Positions 16,093 to 25,024 of a stretch of DNA of 50,137 nt are shown piece by piece. The notes below the pieces were generated by a model. That model was not told the origin of the DNA. It saw only the letters and a program-made list of their open reading frames with translations, and ran no database searches. Made by a program: the position numbers and the translations under genes. The stretch lies in assembly GCA_046153505.1 (NCBI GenBank), contig JBJXDT010000086.1, positions 1 to 50,137 on the forward strand, written 5' to 3'. The DNA comes from JBJXDT01 sp046153505. GTDB taxonomy: Bacteria > Pseudomonadota > Gammaproteobacteria > Burkholderiales > Methylophilaceae. Numbering within the stretch: position 1 is the first letter of the stretch; each line of letters opens with the position of its first letter.

Positions 16093-16359
16093 TTACTTAG
16101 CAACTACGCTTAATAATGGGTTTGCAAATGCGAACATCATTGCCAAACCAACACCAATAATGAAAGAAGCATCGATAAGACCTAGTAGCAAGAATACTTT
16201 ACCTTGCAATTGTGGAATCATTTCTGGTTGACGAGCCGCGCCATCTAAGAAGCTTGCGCACATAATACCGATACCGATACAAGCACCCGCAGCGCCTAAA
16301 CCGATAATTAAACCAATACCAATGCCTGTGTAGGCCTGAATCATTGCTAATGCGTCCAT
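16093..16359 (-). CDS. atpE: ATP synthase Fo subunit c
   Basis: The proteolipid that forms the rotor ring. The 88-residue product is two membrane helices joined by the polar loop ARQPEM. Helix 1 has the glycine-rich GxGxGxGxG-like pattern, and helix 2 carries the ion-binding carboxylate Asp in LLGLIDASFIIG. Asp rather than Glu with the Na+-type Gln partner favours proton coupling. A GAGGG ribosome binding site lies just before the ATG. Confidence 0.97.
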   Translation of the reverse strand: MDALAMIQAYTGIGIGLIIGLGAAGACIGIGIMCASFLDGAARQPEMIPQLQGKVFLLLGLIDASFIIGVGLAMMFAFANPLLSVVAK

Positions 16360-16430
16360 TTTGTTACCCTCTCTAAAATTAAACTACCACTAAACTCAAA
16401 ACTACTTTTAAAATCAAACTTACAAGATTA

Positions 16431-17258
16431 CTAATGGCCTTCATGCGCCATTGCTAAATAAACCACCGTCAACATCATAAAAATAAAGGCTTGTAACGCC
16501 ACAATCAATATATGGAATATCGACCAACCCGCACCCAATATCGCACCAAAGATTGTGCCTGAAACACCTGTAGCTGCCCACAAACCTAAAAGCAAGAAAA
16601 TCACTTCACCCGCATACATGTTACCGAATAACCGCAATGAATGTGAAAGTGGTTTTGAAACGTATTCTATTAAATTGAACAAGAAGTTGAGCGGCAACAC
16701 CCAAACTTTAGTTCCGAAAGGTGTGTAGAAGAGTTCGTGCACCCAACCGCCAAAACCTTTCACTTTAATAGCAAAGAAAATCATTAGTACCCATACAGCT
16801 AAAGCTAATGCAAAGGTAGTGTTGATGTCCGATGTCGGGACACTACGCCAATGGTGCAAACCGAATAAACCGTAGAATTTATGCATAATGTCTACTGGTA
16901 AAAAATCCATGGCGTTCATTGCGAACACCCATAAAAAAACCGTCAAAGCTGTTGGAGCAATAAAGCTATGACGGTCACCGTGGAATATGTTTTTTACTTG
17001 ATCATCCACAAAATTAAAAACCAACTCAACAAACGCTTGGCCTTTGGTTGGCACACCAGAAGTAGCTTTGCGAGCAACTAACCACACCAAACCCATAACC
17101 ACTAAGCCTAGAATAATCGACATGACCAAAGTATCAACATGCAAAGTCCAAAAACCACCTTCTCCAATTGGCTTTGCATTAAAGCTTAAATGGCCTGCAA
17201 TATAATCTGCCGGTGTCATTGCCGCTTGTTCTACGTGTTCAATATGTTCAGTTGCCAT
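16431..17258 (-). CDS. atpB: ATP synthase Fo subunit a
   Basis: The stator subunit providing the proton half-channels, 275 residues with several membrane helices. The essential Arg is in SHSLRLFGNMYAGE, and the late QAFIFMMLTVVYLAMAHEGH end is typical. It lies 24 bases after atpI and 71 bases before atpE. Confidence 0.97.
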   Translation of the reverse strand: MATEHIEHVEQAAMTPADYIAGHLSFNAKPIGEGGFWTLHVDTLVMSIILGLVVMGLVWLVARKATSGVPTKGQAFVELVFNFVDDQVKNIFHGDRHSFIAPTALTVFLWVFAMNAMDFLPVDIMHKFYGLFGLHHWRSVPTSDINTTFALALAVWVLMIFFAIKVKGFGGWVHELFYTPFGTKVWVLPLNFLFNLIEYVSKPLSHSLRLFGNMYAGEVIFLLLGLWAATGVSGTIFGAILGAGWSIFHILIVALQAFIFMMLTVVYLAMAHEGH

Positions 17259-17282
17259 AAGTAATTAAGCTTTGTATATAAA

Positions 17283-17651
17283 TTAAATTTTTTTGTCCTG
17301 CTTTGCCATTGCTGCGCCCGAAAACAAGGCCGCTGCTGCCAAACCTGCTATCAGTGCCATGGGCACCAACTGCTTATAAACCTTAAATATGACAAAAAGA
17401 AGAATCACAATCAGCAAAATCTTGATTGCTTCTGCTTTCAGCATGTTTATTAGTATTGCAGATGCTTCTTTAAGGTTACGCTGCGCGACTTTCGATGCTA
17501 CAAATGCTGCGACTACAACAGAAAAACCGCCTGCGATTGCTGATACACTTGCATGCAAACCCGAAACAACAAGCGCTAAAACCGCCACAACCATGGTCGC
17601 TATTAGTTGCCAACGCAACATTTTGCTAAAAACGTTATTTTGATCATTCAT
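17283..17651 (-). CDS. atpI: ATP synthase subunit I (AtpI)
   Basis: AtpI is a small accessory membrane protein that helps c-ring assembly. The 122-residue product has four hydrophobic segments and begins the operon, directly upstream of atpB, as in other proteobacteria. Sequence conservation in this family is low, so position and topology are the main support. Confidence 0.88.
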   Translation of the reverse strand: MNDQNNVFSKMLRWQLIATMVVAVLALVVSGLHASVSAIAGGFSVVVAAFVASKVAQRNLKEASAILINMLKAEAIKILLIVILLFVIFKVYKQLVPMALIAGLAAAALFSGAAMAKQDKKI

Positions 17652-17662
17652 GTTTTAATTAT

Positions 17663-17684
17663 CATTTCAACTTGCATTGAAATG
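17663..17684 (-). promoter_or_regulatory. Leader hairpin of the ATP synthase operon
   Basis: An 8-bp perfect stem CATTTCAA/TTGAAATG around a six-base loop lies 12 bases upstream of the atpI start. There is no T run, so it is probably a leader structure affecting translation or stability. The operon promoter should be in 17685-17782 but no clear sigma-70 boxes stand out. Confidence 0.35.
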
Positions 17685-17767
17685 GCATTTAGCAAAGTCC
17701 GCGATTTTGAATTATTACGTGGTTTTAGTCAAGCACTAGATTTCATTTTCGTACTAATAAAGAAACA

Positions 17768-17787
17768 CTTAGCAAGTTAACGCTAAG
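17768..17787 (-). terminator. Weak terminator-like hairpin at the end of parB
   Basis: CTTAGC and GCTAAG form a 6-bp stem that overlaps the parB stop codon, followed on the minus strand by TGTTTCTTTATT. The stem is short and the T run interrupted, so read-through into the ATP synthase operon is plausible. Confidence 0.4.
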
Positions 17788-18628
17788 AAAATTTGCTAAT
17801 AATATCGTCTAGCTGATCTAAATTGCTGTAACTAATTTTCAAAGTTCCCGCACCGTTCGCTTTAGCGGCAATGCTTACTTTTGCGCCCAATTTGTCACTT
17901 AATGTCTCTTGCAAGCGCATTACGTCATGATTTGTAGTGATTTTCTGCTTGTTTGCTTTGGGCACTTGTTCTTGCTTAGCGAGCGCTTCCACCTCGCGTA
18001 CAGATAAATGTAATTTAACAATTTTATTTGCTAATAATATTTGTTGCGCCGCATCCAAACCAATGAGTGCGCGTGCGTGACCCATATCCAGCTTGTTTTG
18101 CAGCAACATTTCTTGCACTGGGTGTGTAAGTGTGAGCAAACGTAATATGTTTGATACAGCTACCCTTGACCTCCCAACTGCATCGGCAGCCTTTTCGTGG
18201 GTCATGTTAAATTCGTCTATCAAGCGCTTGATACCTTGTGCTTCCTCAAGCGGGTTCAAGTTCTCGCGCTGAATATTTTCGATTAAAGCCATGGCCAGTG
18301 CAGATTCATCAGCAATCTCGCGTACTAGCACTGGCACTTCGTCTAAACCCGCAATTTGGCTGGCGCGCCAGCGTCTTTCACCTGCGATGATTTCGTATCT
18401 ATCTGTAGAAACTTCGCGCACCAAAATCGGCTGCATAATGCCTTGAGTTTTTATAGAGTCCGCCAATGTTTGCAACGCGGCATCATCCATATAGCTACGC
18501 GGCTGGAATTTACCTGGCTGCATCTGACTAATATTGAGCATACGCAGAGCATCATTACTACTTGCTGACTCCATATCACCCGAAAGCAATGCATCTAATC
18601 CGCGACCCAAACCTTTTTGTTTTACCAT
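17783..18628 (-). CDS. parB: Chromosome partitioning protein ParB
   Basis: ParB is a CTP-dependent clamp that loads at parS and spreads along the origin region for segregation. The 281-residue protein has the typical start KGLGRGLDALL, the CTP-binding motif GERRWRASQIAG, the ENIQRENLNPLEEA segment, a helix-turn-helix (ADAVGRSRVAVSNILRLLTL) and a C-terminal dimerisation domain. It lies directly downstream of parA. Two matching parS sites occur nearby at 20483 and 22045. Confidence 0.97.
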   Translation of the reverse strand: MVKQKGLGRGLDALLSGDMESASSNDALRMLNISQMQPGKFQPRSYMDDAALQTLADSIKTQGIMQPILVREVSTDRYEIIAGERRWRASQIAGLDEVPVLVREIADESALAMALIENIQRENLNPLEEAQGIKRLIDEFNMTHEKAADAVGRSRVAVSNILRLLTLTHPVQEMLLQNKLDMGHARALIGLDAAQQILLANKIVKLHLSVREVEALAKQEQVPKANKQKITTNHDVMRLQETLSDKLGAKVSIAAKANGAGTLKISYSNLDQLDDIISKFS

Positions 18629-18669
18629 TGCCTTGTCCTCGTTAAAATGGCATTAACCATTTGATTTTA

Positions 18670-19428
18670 TTATCTATTTCTTTCAACAATTTCTTCTGCT
18701 AAATCAGAATAGGCGATAGCACCTCTGGAAGTTTTATCGTATATTAACGCTGGCACGCCATAGCTTGGCGCTTCTGCAAGACGAATATTGCGCGGTATTA
18801 TCGTGTCGTATACTTTTTTACCAAAATGGCTGACAAGCTGCGCCGATACTTGGTTTGCGAGCATATTACGATTATCAAACATGGTGCGAAGCAAGCCTTC
18901 TATTTCAAGCGTTGGGTTTAAATGCGCACGTACTTTTTTTACCGTGTTTACCAAATCGGACAATCCTTCCAAAGCATAGTATTCACATTGCATGGGAATC
19001 ACCACGGTATCGGCCGCGGTAAGCGCGTTAACTGTCACTAAATTGAGCGCTGGCGGACAGTCTAGCAAAACATAGTCATAATTTTTAACTTCTGATAATG
19101 CTTTTTTAAGGCGCATCTCGCGAGAAATCTCATTGACCAACTCTACTTCGGCACCCGCCAATTCACGATTTGCAGGTGCTACATCAAAACCACCCTTTTC
19201 GCTTTTTACAATAACTTCAGCAAGTGTTTTTTTTCCTATTAATACATGATAGATGCTGTACTTTAGCTGCGCTTTATCAATGCCACTGCCAGTGCTTGCG
19301 TTTCCCTGTGGGTCTAAATCAATCAGCAACACTTTTTTATGCATGGCAGCCAAACTTGCCGCCAAATTAACGCAAGTTGTGGTTTTACCTACTCCACCCT
19401 TTTGATTAGTAATTGCTAGTATTTTCAT
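18670..19428 (-). CDS. parA: Chromosome partitioning ATPase ParA (Soj)
   Basis: ParA binds DNA nonspecifically in its ATP form and drives origin movement through ParB. The deviant Walker A motif KGGVGKTT is at residues 10-17, and the Walker B-like segment DYVLLDCPPALNLVTVNAL and the PMQCEYYALEGL motif are present. The ATG at 19428 overlaps the rsmG stop by one base (TGATG), so translation is coupled; a TTG one codon upstream is less likely. 252 residues is typical for the chromosomal protein. Confidence 0.97.
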   Translation of the reverse strand: MKILAITNQKGGVGKTTTCVNLAASLAAMHKKVLLIDLDPQGNASTGSGIDKAQLKYSIYHVLIGKKTLAEVIVKSEKGGFDVAPANRELAGAEVELVNEISREMRLKKALSEVKNYDYVLLDCPPALNLVTVNALTAADTVVIPMQCEYYALEGLSDLVNTVKKVRAHLNPTLEIEGLLRTMFDNRNMLANQVSAQLVSHFGKKVYDTIIPRNIRLAEAPSYGVPALIYDKTSRGAIAYSDLAEEIVERNR

Positions 19429-20066
19429 CAATTTTCTCTATTTTTTCCTGATTTTTCTATCACTACTAAATGCCGCTCCGCCTCTAATCCTGGCACATTC
19501 AATGCTATTATTTCACTAGGCAACAGGTCCGAGCTTTCGAACTCATGCACCGGAATAACACCTTTCATGGCAAACCATTTTCCGTCATCCTTCAGCAAAT
19601 GTTTTGTTAATTTTACAAATAAGCCAATCTCAGAAAATGCGCGTGAAATAATTACATCAAACTTTTCCTGAGGACTATAATTTTCTACGCGGTCATGTAC
19701 CACAGTCAGATTACTGAGCCCTAATTCACCTTTAACTTGGCGCATAAAAATTGCCTTTTTTTGTACCGTATCAATTGTCGTTACTTGCAAGTCTGGCAGA
19801 CAAATTGCCAGCACAATCCCTGGCAACCCTGCACCTGCACCCACATCCAGAATGCGTTTGCACCTTATTCGGGGCAGCACGCTCAAACTATCTAAAATGT
19901 GCAGCGTCACCATATCTAAAGGGTCGCGAACTGCAGTTAGGTTATACACCTTATTCCATTTTTGAAGTAAAGACAGATAATTCAGCATTTTTTCTTGTGC
20001 CTGCAAGTCAATATCTATGTGGCTCTCAGCGATACCTGCAGCCAATTTTGTAGCAAGCACGCTCAT
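19428..20066 (-). CDS. rsmG: 16S rRNA (guanine527-N7)-methyltransferase RsmG
   Basis: RsmG (GidB) methylates G527 of 16S rRNA. The 212-residue protein has the SAM-binding motif DVGAGAGLPGIVLAI, the N-terminal LLQKWNKVYNLTAVRDP signature and VISRAFSEIGLFVK. It overlaps mnmG by four bases (ATGA) and parA by one base, the standard gidA-gidB-parA-parB arrangement. Confidence 0.96.
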   Translation of the reverse strand: MSVLATKLAAGIAESHIDIDLQAQEKMLNYLSLLQKWNKVYNLTAVRDPLDMVTLHILDSLSVLPRIRCKRILDVGAGAGLPGIVLAICLPDLQVTTIDTVQKKAIFMRQVKGELGLSNLTVVHDRVENYSPQEKFDVIISRAFSEIGLFVKLTKHLLKDDGKWFAMKGVIPVHEFESSDLLPSEIIALNVPGLEAERHLVVIEKSGKNREN

Positions 20067-21961
20067 GCAGCTTCTATATTATTCTGTGCGGCCTGTTTTT
20101 TATGTTTGCGTTTTAAATAGACCAGGAGCAAAGAAATCGTGGCTGGTGTAATTCCAGAAATTCGCCCAGCTTGACCAATCGTTTCCGGCTGATGCAATTG
20201 TAATTTTTGACGGGCCTCGATGCTCAACCCATGCACATCCTTATAATCAAGTTTGTCCAGCTTAATATTTTCACAATCTTTTTGTTTGGCGATTTCGTCC
20301 TTTTGACGGTCGATATATCCCTGATATTTTGCCGCAATTTCCACTTGCTCTTTTGCCTCTGTGCTTAAAGTTTCTTGGGCTGGCGCTAGAGACATAAGCG
20401 CGTCATAGCTTACTTCTGGGCGACGCAACAACTCAAATGCACTGTATTCGTGATCTAACTCTTTGCCCAATACCGCAAGCTGCGTTTCACGTGAAACATT
20501 TGGCTGAATATAGGTTTTTTTCAAACGATCTTGTTCGCGCACGACGGCTTCTTGCTTAGTGCAAAATGCTTCCCAACGTACATCATCCACCAAGCCTAAT
20601 TCACGGCCCTTGGTGGTTAATCGCATGTCTGCATTGTCTTCGCGCAACTGAAGTCGATATTCCGCACGACTAGTAAACATACGATAAGGCTCTGTTACGC
20701 CTGTTGTAATTAAATCATCCACTAATACGCCCAAATATGCTTCGTCGCGAGCAGGGCACCAAGACTCTTTTTCTTGAGCGTGTAGCGCTGCATTTGCGCC
20801 CGCTAACAAGCCTTGCGCGGCTGCTTCTTCGTATCCTGTTGTTCCGTTGATTTGTCCAGCAAAGAACAGCCCATGAATCGCTTTAGTTTCTAATGAGCTT
20901 TTTAACCCACGAGGATCATAGTAATCATATTCAATGGCATACCCAGGGCGCAGTATATGTGCATTTTCCAAACCTTTCATCGAGCGCACTAGTGCAAGCT
21001 GAATATCAAAAGGCAAGCTGGTTGAAATGCCATTCGGGTAAACCTCGTTTGTATTTAAACCCTCCGGCTCTAAAAAGATTTGGTGAGATTCCTTATCAGC
21101 AAAGCGGTGGATTTTATCTTCCACACTTGGACAATAGCGAGGACCGACACCCTCTATCACACCCATATACATCGGTGAGCGATCTAAACCACTACGGATA
21201 ATTTCGTGCGTGCGCTCGTTGGTATGTGTAATCCAACATGATATTTGTTGCGGATGTTGCGCTACATTACCCAAAAACGAAAATACAGGTACTGGCGAAT
21301 CGCCTGGTTGCTCTAACATCAAAGAATAATCAATTGTACGCCCATCGATTCGCGGGGGCGTGCCTGTTTTTAAACGCCCAGCAGGTAAGTTTAATTCACG
21401 CAATCGGGCTGCGAGGCTTATTGCAGGCGGGTCTCCAGCACGACCAGCACTGTAATTTTGCATCCCCACATGAATCAATCCACCCAAAAAAGTACCAGCA
21501 GTCAACACGACTGATTTTGATTTAAAGCGCAAACCTATTTGCGTTTCAACGCCACCTACACGGCTACCCTCTATAATAATGTCATCAACTGCTTGCTGAA
21601 ATAGCCACAAATTTGGCTGATTCTCCAAGCGGCTTCTGATTGCTGCTTTGTACAAAATACGGTCAGCTTGCGCGCGCGTTGCGCGTACTGCAGGACCTTT
21701 GCTGGAATTTAATATACGAAACTGAATACCACCTTCATCAGCAGCTGCTGCCATCGCGCCACCTAGTGCATCTATCTCTTTTACCAGATGCCCCTTACCA
21801 ATACCCCCGATGCTGGGATTGCACGACATTTGACCAAGCGTTTCGATATTATGAGTCAATAATAGGGTTTTTTGACCCATCCGTGCAGCCGCCAAGGCAG
21901 CCTCAGTCCCAGCATGGCCGCCACCCACAATTATCACATCAAAAATATCAGGAAAATGCAT
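20063..21961 (-). CDS. mnmG: tRNA uridine-5-carboxymethylaminomethyl modification enzyme MnmG
   Basis: MnmG (GidA) is the FAD protein that, with MnmE, builds cmnm5 on the wobble uridine of several tRNAs. The 632-residue product has the FAD motif IVGGGHAGTEAA at 11-22, GQMSCNPSIGGIGKGHLVKE, the GTPPRIDG segment and the C-terminal helical domain that contacts MnmE. Its own coding sequence contains a near-perfect parS site where it encodes VSRET. It heads the mnmG-rsmG-parA-parB operon, and mnmE is encoded about 3.4 kb further right. Confidence 0.97.
   Translation of the reverse strand: MHFPDIFDVIIVGGGHAGTEAALAAARMGQKTLLLTHNIETLGQMSCNPSIGGIGKGHLVKEIDALGGAMAAAADEGGIQFRILNSSKGPAVRATRAQADRILYKAAIRSRLENQPNLWLFQQAVDDIIIEGSRVGGVETQIGLRFKSKSVVLTAGTFLGGLIHVGMQNYSAGRAGDPPAISLAARLRELNLPAGRLKTGTPPRIDGRTIDYSLMLEQPGDSPVPVFSFLGNVAQHPQQISCWITHTNERTHEIIRSGLDRSPMYMGVIEGVGPRYCPSVEDKIHRFADKESHQIFLEPEGLNTNEVYPNGISTSLPFDIQLALVRSMKGLENAHILRPGYAIEYDYYDPRGLKSSLETKAIHGLFFAGQINGTTGYEEAAAQGLLAGANAALHAQEKESWCPARDEAYLGVLVDDLITTGVTEPYRMFTSRAEYRLQLREDNADMRLTTKGRELGLVDDVRWEAFCTKQEAVVREQDRLKKTYIQPNVSRETQLAVLGKELDHEYSAFELLRRPEVSYDALMSLAPAQETLSTEAKEQVEIAAKYQGYIDRQKDEIAKQKDCENIKLDKLDYKDVHGLSIEARQKLQLHQPETIGQAGRISGITPATISLLLVYLKRKHKKQAAQNNIEAA
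20483..20498. promoter_or_regulatory. parS site inside mnmG (15 of 16 bases)
   Basis: CGTTTCACGTGAAACA differs from the canonical parS palindrome TGTTTCACGTGAAACA at the first base only. It is embedded in the mnmG reading frame. Confidence 0.85.
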
Positions 21962-22044
21962 TTCTATGTTGAATGAAAAGTCAGAAAAGTTGAAAGTTTA
22001 ACGCAAAGTTGAGTTCAGGTCATGCGATAAAAACAATTAACTGT

Positions 22045-22060
22045 TGTTTCACGTGAAACA
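22045..22060. promoter_or_regulatory. Perfect parS site upstream of mnmG
   Basis: TGTTTCACGTGAAACA matches the canonical parS exactly. It lies in the divergent intergenic region, 84 bases from the mnmG start and 125 bases before the start of the AsmA-like gene, about 7 kb from dnaA. Confidence 0.95.
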
Positions 22061-22184
22061 TTTAAAAATAATTATTAAAATAATCAATAAAAACATAAAG
22101 TTCTGTTTCAATGTTAATATCATTTGTGATAATCTTTATTTTCGGTCTAATAAATTACATAGAATTGATTGTTCGATAAGATTT

Positions 22185-24854
22185 ATGGATTTGTCTACAA
22201 ATTACACAAAAACAGGTAGAGGCTTAAGGGCGCAGATTAAAAAACTGCCTCCTAATGCTGGGCAAATTTTGTTCGCAATGAACACCACTTCTAGTGGCAC
22301 AGAGCTTCATTCGAAGTTAAGAAAAATGAATATAAAGGATTTCGAGCTTGCTATTACTTGGTTACTCGAAGGCGGATATATTCGTGTTATAACAACCGAA
22401 GCATTTTCAAATTCCGTGTGGGCTCCTGTCACACAAAGCGCTATTCAGGTATCGGAAATCAGTTTTGATGAGTTTAATCAAACGATCAAAGCGACAATTG
22501 CTGAAGCAATAGAAGCCTTGGTTAAAACTAGCGCCGAGCAAGAAACTGTAACGCAACCTCCATTAGAAACCATTAAAACAATCTCAAAAACAAAAGCCGA
22601 TAGCGAGGAAAAATCTAATCGCGATATCAAAGCAAAAATTGAAGCCCTGTCAAAAGCAGATGCTGAAGCAAACGCGCGTGCGGGGGCGCAAGTAAAAGCT
22701 GAAACTAAAGCAAAAATAGAGGCCGATGAACACAAAAATGCAGAAGTTATTGCACAAAAAGATGCAGAAATAAAGTCTAAATTAGAGATAGAATCCAAAG
22801 CTGCTGCCGAAGTAAAAGCAAAGGCTGCGGCACTTGCGAAAGCAGACGCTGAAGCGCGTGAGCGAGCTGAAGCGCAAGTCAAAGCATCTGTTGATGCAAA
22901 GGCTGCAATAGAGGCAAAACAAAAGGCTGAGGCACTTGCAAAGGCAGACGCAGAAGCGCGTGAACGTGCTGAAGCTCAAGCAAAGATAGAAGCAGAAGCT
23001 AAGGAAAAGGCTGATAAAATTGCCGCTGAAGCACAAGCAAAAGTCGAAGCAAAAGCAAAGGCAAAAGCCTTAGCAAGAGCTGAGCTATTAGCAAAAGCAG
23101 AAGCTATCGAAAAAGCTAGGCTTGGGGCAGAAGCCAAAGCTAAAGCAGCGGCTGAGGCAAAAGCACTAGCTGAAGAAGAGGCGCGTAAAGCTGCGGAGCA
23201 AAAAGCAAAAGAAGAAGCCGAAGCTTTAGCAAGAGCAGAAGCCGAAGCCGCCGAACAGGCAAGACTTGAGGCAGAAGCTAAAGCAAAAGCACTAGCTGAA
23301 GAAGAGGCGCGTAAAGCTGCGGAGCAAAAAGCAAAAGAAGAAGCCGAAGCTTTAGCAAAAGAAGAAGCAGAAGCCGCCGAACAGTCAAGGCTTGAGGCAG
23401 AAGCTAAAGCAGAGGCGCTTGCAAAAGCTCGAGCAAAAGCCAAAGAAAAGGCTGAAGAAAAAGCAAAAAAAGTTGCAGCTAGAAAAGCTGCCGTGACCCA
23501 ATTTAAGGCAGACACTTCCTTAAAAGTACAAAAATTTACAAAAGTTTCTGAGGGCAGTTTACAACAACTTCATCAAGCTATAAACATAAGAAAATTAAAA
23601 AAGGCGCGTAAACAGTGGCAATTTTATTTTCTTAAATTTCTAAAAAAATTATTTTTTTACGCAACAGCTATAATTATCCTACTTGTTATCGCTGCGCAGT
23701 TTATTAACTTGAGTATACTTGTTAAGCCAATTGAGCAATTAGCCACTACGAATTTAAACTCGCCAGTAACAATAGAAGAAGTTCACGCTTCATTGTTCCC
23801 TAAACCGCACCTAACGCTTAATAATGTTAATTTAGGAGAAAAAGATACTGCAAATGCAAAAAATATACTAATCTTTCCAGCAATTTCTCCTTTAATTGAA
23901 CGAATTAAAAATCCTAGCACGTTTTCGCAAATCCCCTTTGCAGTAGAAGTAATAAGGATAGATGGATTAACTATAGCGCAAAAAGACTTACTACAACCTA
24001 GCACTTGGATTGAGTCGATAAATCAGCATAAGCAGCTTAAAATAGAACAAATTTTACTTAAGCAAATAGCACTTAAACTTAACGATTTAGAATTGCCAAT
24101 GATTAATGGCGAAATAGCACTAAATACGGAGGGTTTGTTAAAAAATGCACGTCTATCCACGGAAGAAAATAACTTAACTCTCGATATTGAAAAGCAAAGT
24201 AATCAGTATAGGCTCAACCTAAAAGGCAGCAAATGGCGCTCACCCCTGACTCCTAACTTATTGTTTAGTGAATTAACCGCAAACGGTATTTTTGAAAACA
24301 ACACCTTAACGATTAATCAAATTAATGCTTACTTATATGATGGAAAGCTAAGTGGAAAAATGATTATGGATCTATCAACAGAATGGCAAGGCAAAGGTGA
24401 TTTTGAACTAAATGGCCTTAATTTAAGCAATATGGCGAACGACATCAAATTAGACTCCGTAATAGAAGGCAACTTAAGCGCTAACAGTAACTTCACGTTC
24501 ATATTTAACACCACAGCAAACGCAATTGAGCTAGAAATGGCAGATACACGCTTTAAAATTAATGATGGTCAACTTAAAAAAGTAGATCTGATTGAAGCGA
24601 TGCGCTCTAATAACATAGCCGGTACAACACGCTTTGCTGAGCTTTCTGGCAATCTTTTGCTTGAAAATAATAAGTTTACATTTAAAAATTTAACGCTTGA
24701 AGACAAGCAATTACAAGCCTATGGCCATCTTGATATCAACCCAGATAAAACTATTCTCGCAGATATTTATTCCAAAATCCCACTTAAAGCTAACCCTATC
24801 AAAGCGCATTTATTATTATCAGGTAACACTGACAATATAAAATTAAAAAAATAA
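22185..24854 (+). CDS. Winged-helix-like / long coiled-coil / AsmA-like membrane protein
   Basis: An 889-residue protein of unusual build, counted from ATG 22185. An in-frame TTG at 22044 would extend it, but that codon lies at the edge of the parS site and the intervening residues are AT-driven low complexity, so I reject the longer start. Residues about 1-95 look like a winged-helix domain (LPPNAGQILFAM, MNIKDFELAITWLLEGGYI). Residues about 150-440 are an almost pure Ala/Lys/Glu helix similar to TolA. A single membrane span follows at about 490-512. The remainder (about 515-889) is beta-rich with AsmA C-terminal features such as LTLNNVNLGEKD, DGKLSGKMIMDLS and GKGDFELNGLNLS, so it should be periplasmic. 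AsmA-like proteins act in envelope lipid homeostasis; the N-terminal addition suggests a cytoplasmic DNA or protein partner (inference). Confidence 0.8.
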   Translation: MDLSTNYTKTGRGLRAQIKKLPPNAGQILFAMNTTSSGTELHSKLRKMNIKDFELAITWLLEGGYIRVITTEAFSNSVWAPVTQSAIQVSEISFDEFNQTIKATIAEAIEALVKTSAEQETVTQPPLETIKTISKTKADSEEKSNRDIKAKIEALSKADAEANARAGAQVKAETKAKIEADEHKNAEVIAQKDAEIKSKLEIESKAAAEVKAKAAALAKADAEARERAEAQVKASVDAKAAIEAKQKAEALAKADAEARERAEAQAKIEAEAKEKADKIAAEAQAKVEAKAKAKALARAELLAKAEAIEKARLGAEAKAKAAAEAKALAEEEARKAAEQKAKEEAEALARAEAEAAEQARLEAEAKAKALAEEEARKAAEQKAKEEAEALAKEEAEAAEQSRLEAEAKAEALAKARAKAKEKAEEKAKKVAARKAAVTQFKADTSLKVQKFTKVSEGSLQQLHQAINIRKLKKARKQWQFYFLKFLKKLFFYATAIIILLVIAAQFINLSILVKPIEQLATTNLNSPVTIEEVHASLFPKPHLTLNNVNLGEKDTANAKNILIFPAISPLIERIKNPSTFSQIPFAVEVIRIDGLTIAQKDLLQPSTWIESINQHKQLKIEQILLKQIALKLNDLELPMINGEIALNTEGLLKNARLSTEENNLTLDIEKQSNQYRLNLKGSKWRSPLTPNLLFSELTANGIFENNTLTINQINAYLYDGKLSGKMIMDLSTEWQGKGDFELNGLNLSNMANDIKLDSVIEGNLSANSNFTFIFNTTANAIELEMADTRFKINDGQLKKVDLIEAMRSNNIAGTTRFAELSGNLLLENNKFTFKNLTLEDKQLQAYGHLDINPDKTILADIYSKIPLKANPIKAHLLLSGNTDNIKLKK
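23157..23408 (+). repeat. 126-base tandem repeat within the coiled-coil coding region
   Basis: Two adjacent copies of a 126-base unit (42 codons) start at 23157 and 23283. The first about 75 bases are identical between copies, and the rest differ at a few positions. The recent duplication lengthens the Ala/Lys/Glu helix in steps of 42 residues, an exact multiple of seven, so the heptad register is kept. Confidence 0.75.
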
Positions 24855-24878
24855 TCGATAAATTCATATAACTAAATA

Positions 24879-24908
24879 TTGACGTAACTACAATTTGACG
24901 CCTATAGT
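24879..24908 (+). promoter_or_regulatory. Candidate sigma-70 promoter for the DUF2853 gene
   Basis: TTGACG (24879-24884) and TATAGT (24903-24908) are separated by 18 bases and point toward the gene at 25025, giving a leader of roughly 110 bases. Confidence 0.45.
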
Positions 24909-25024
24909 TAATATGTGCGCGACTTATTCATGCAACAGAACTTGCACAAAAAAATTAACATTAGTAGTAAATAACTATTTTCAAACTGTTATATTAAAAT
25001 CTACAATTTTTTAGGAGAAGAAAA

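Noticed and set aside
22044..22184. N-terminal extension of the AsmA-like protein starting at TTG 22044
   Set aside because: The TTG lies at the edge of the parS palindrome and the 47 extra residues are Ile/Asn/Lys-rich, typical of translated AT-rich intergenic DNA; ATG 22185 starts the folded-looking domain.
22478..23515. Long minus-strand frames rich in Ala, Ser and Cys/Phe inside the coiled-coil gene
   Set aside because: They are complements of the repetitive Ala/Lys/Glu codons and have no ribosome binding sites or domain features.
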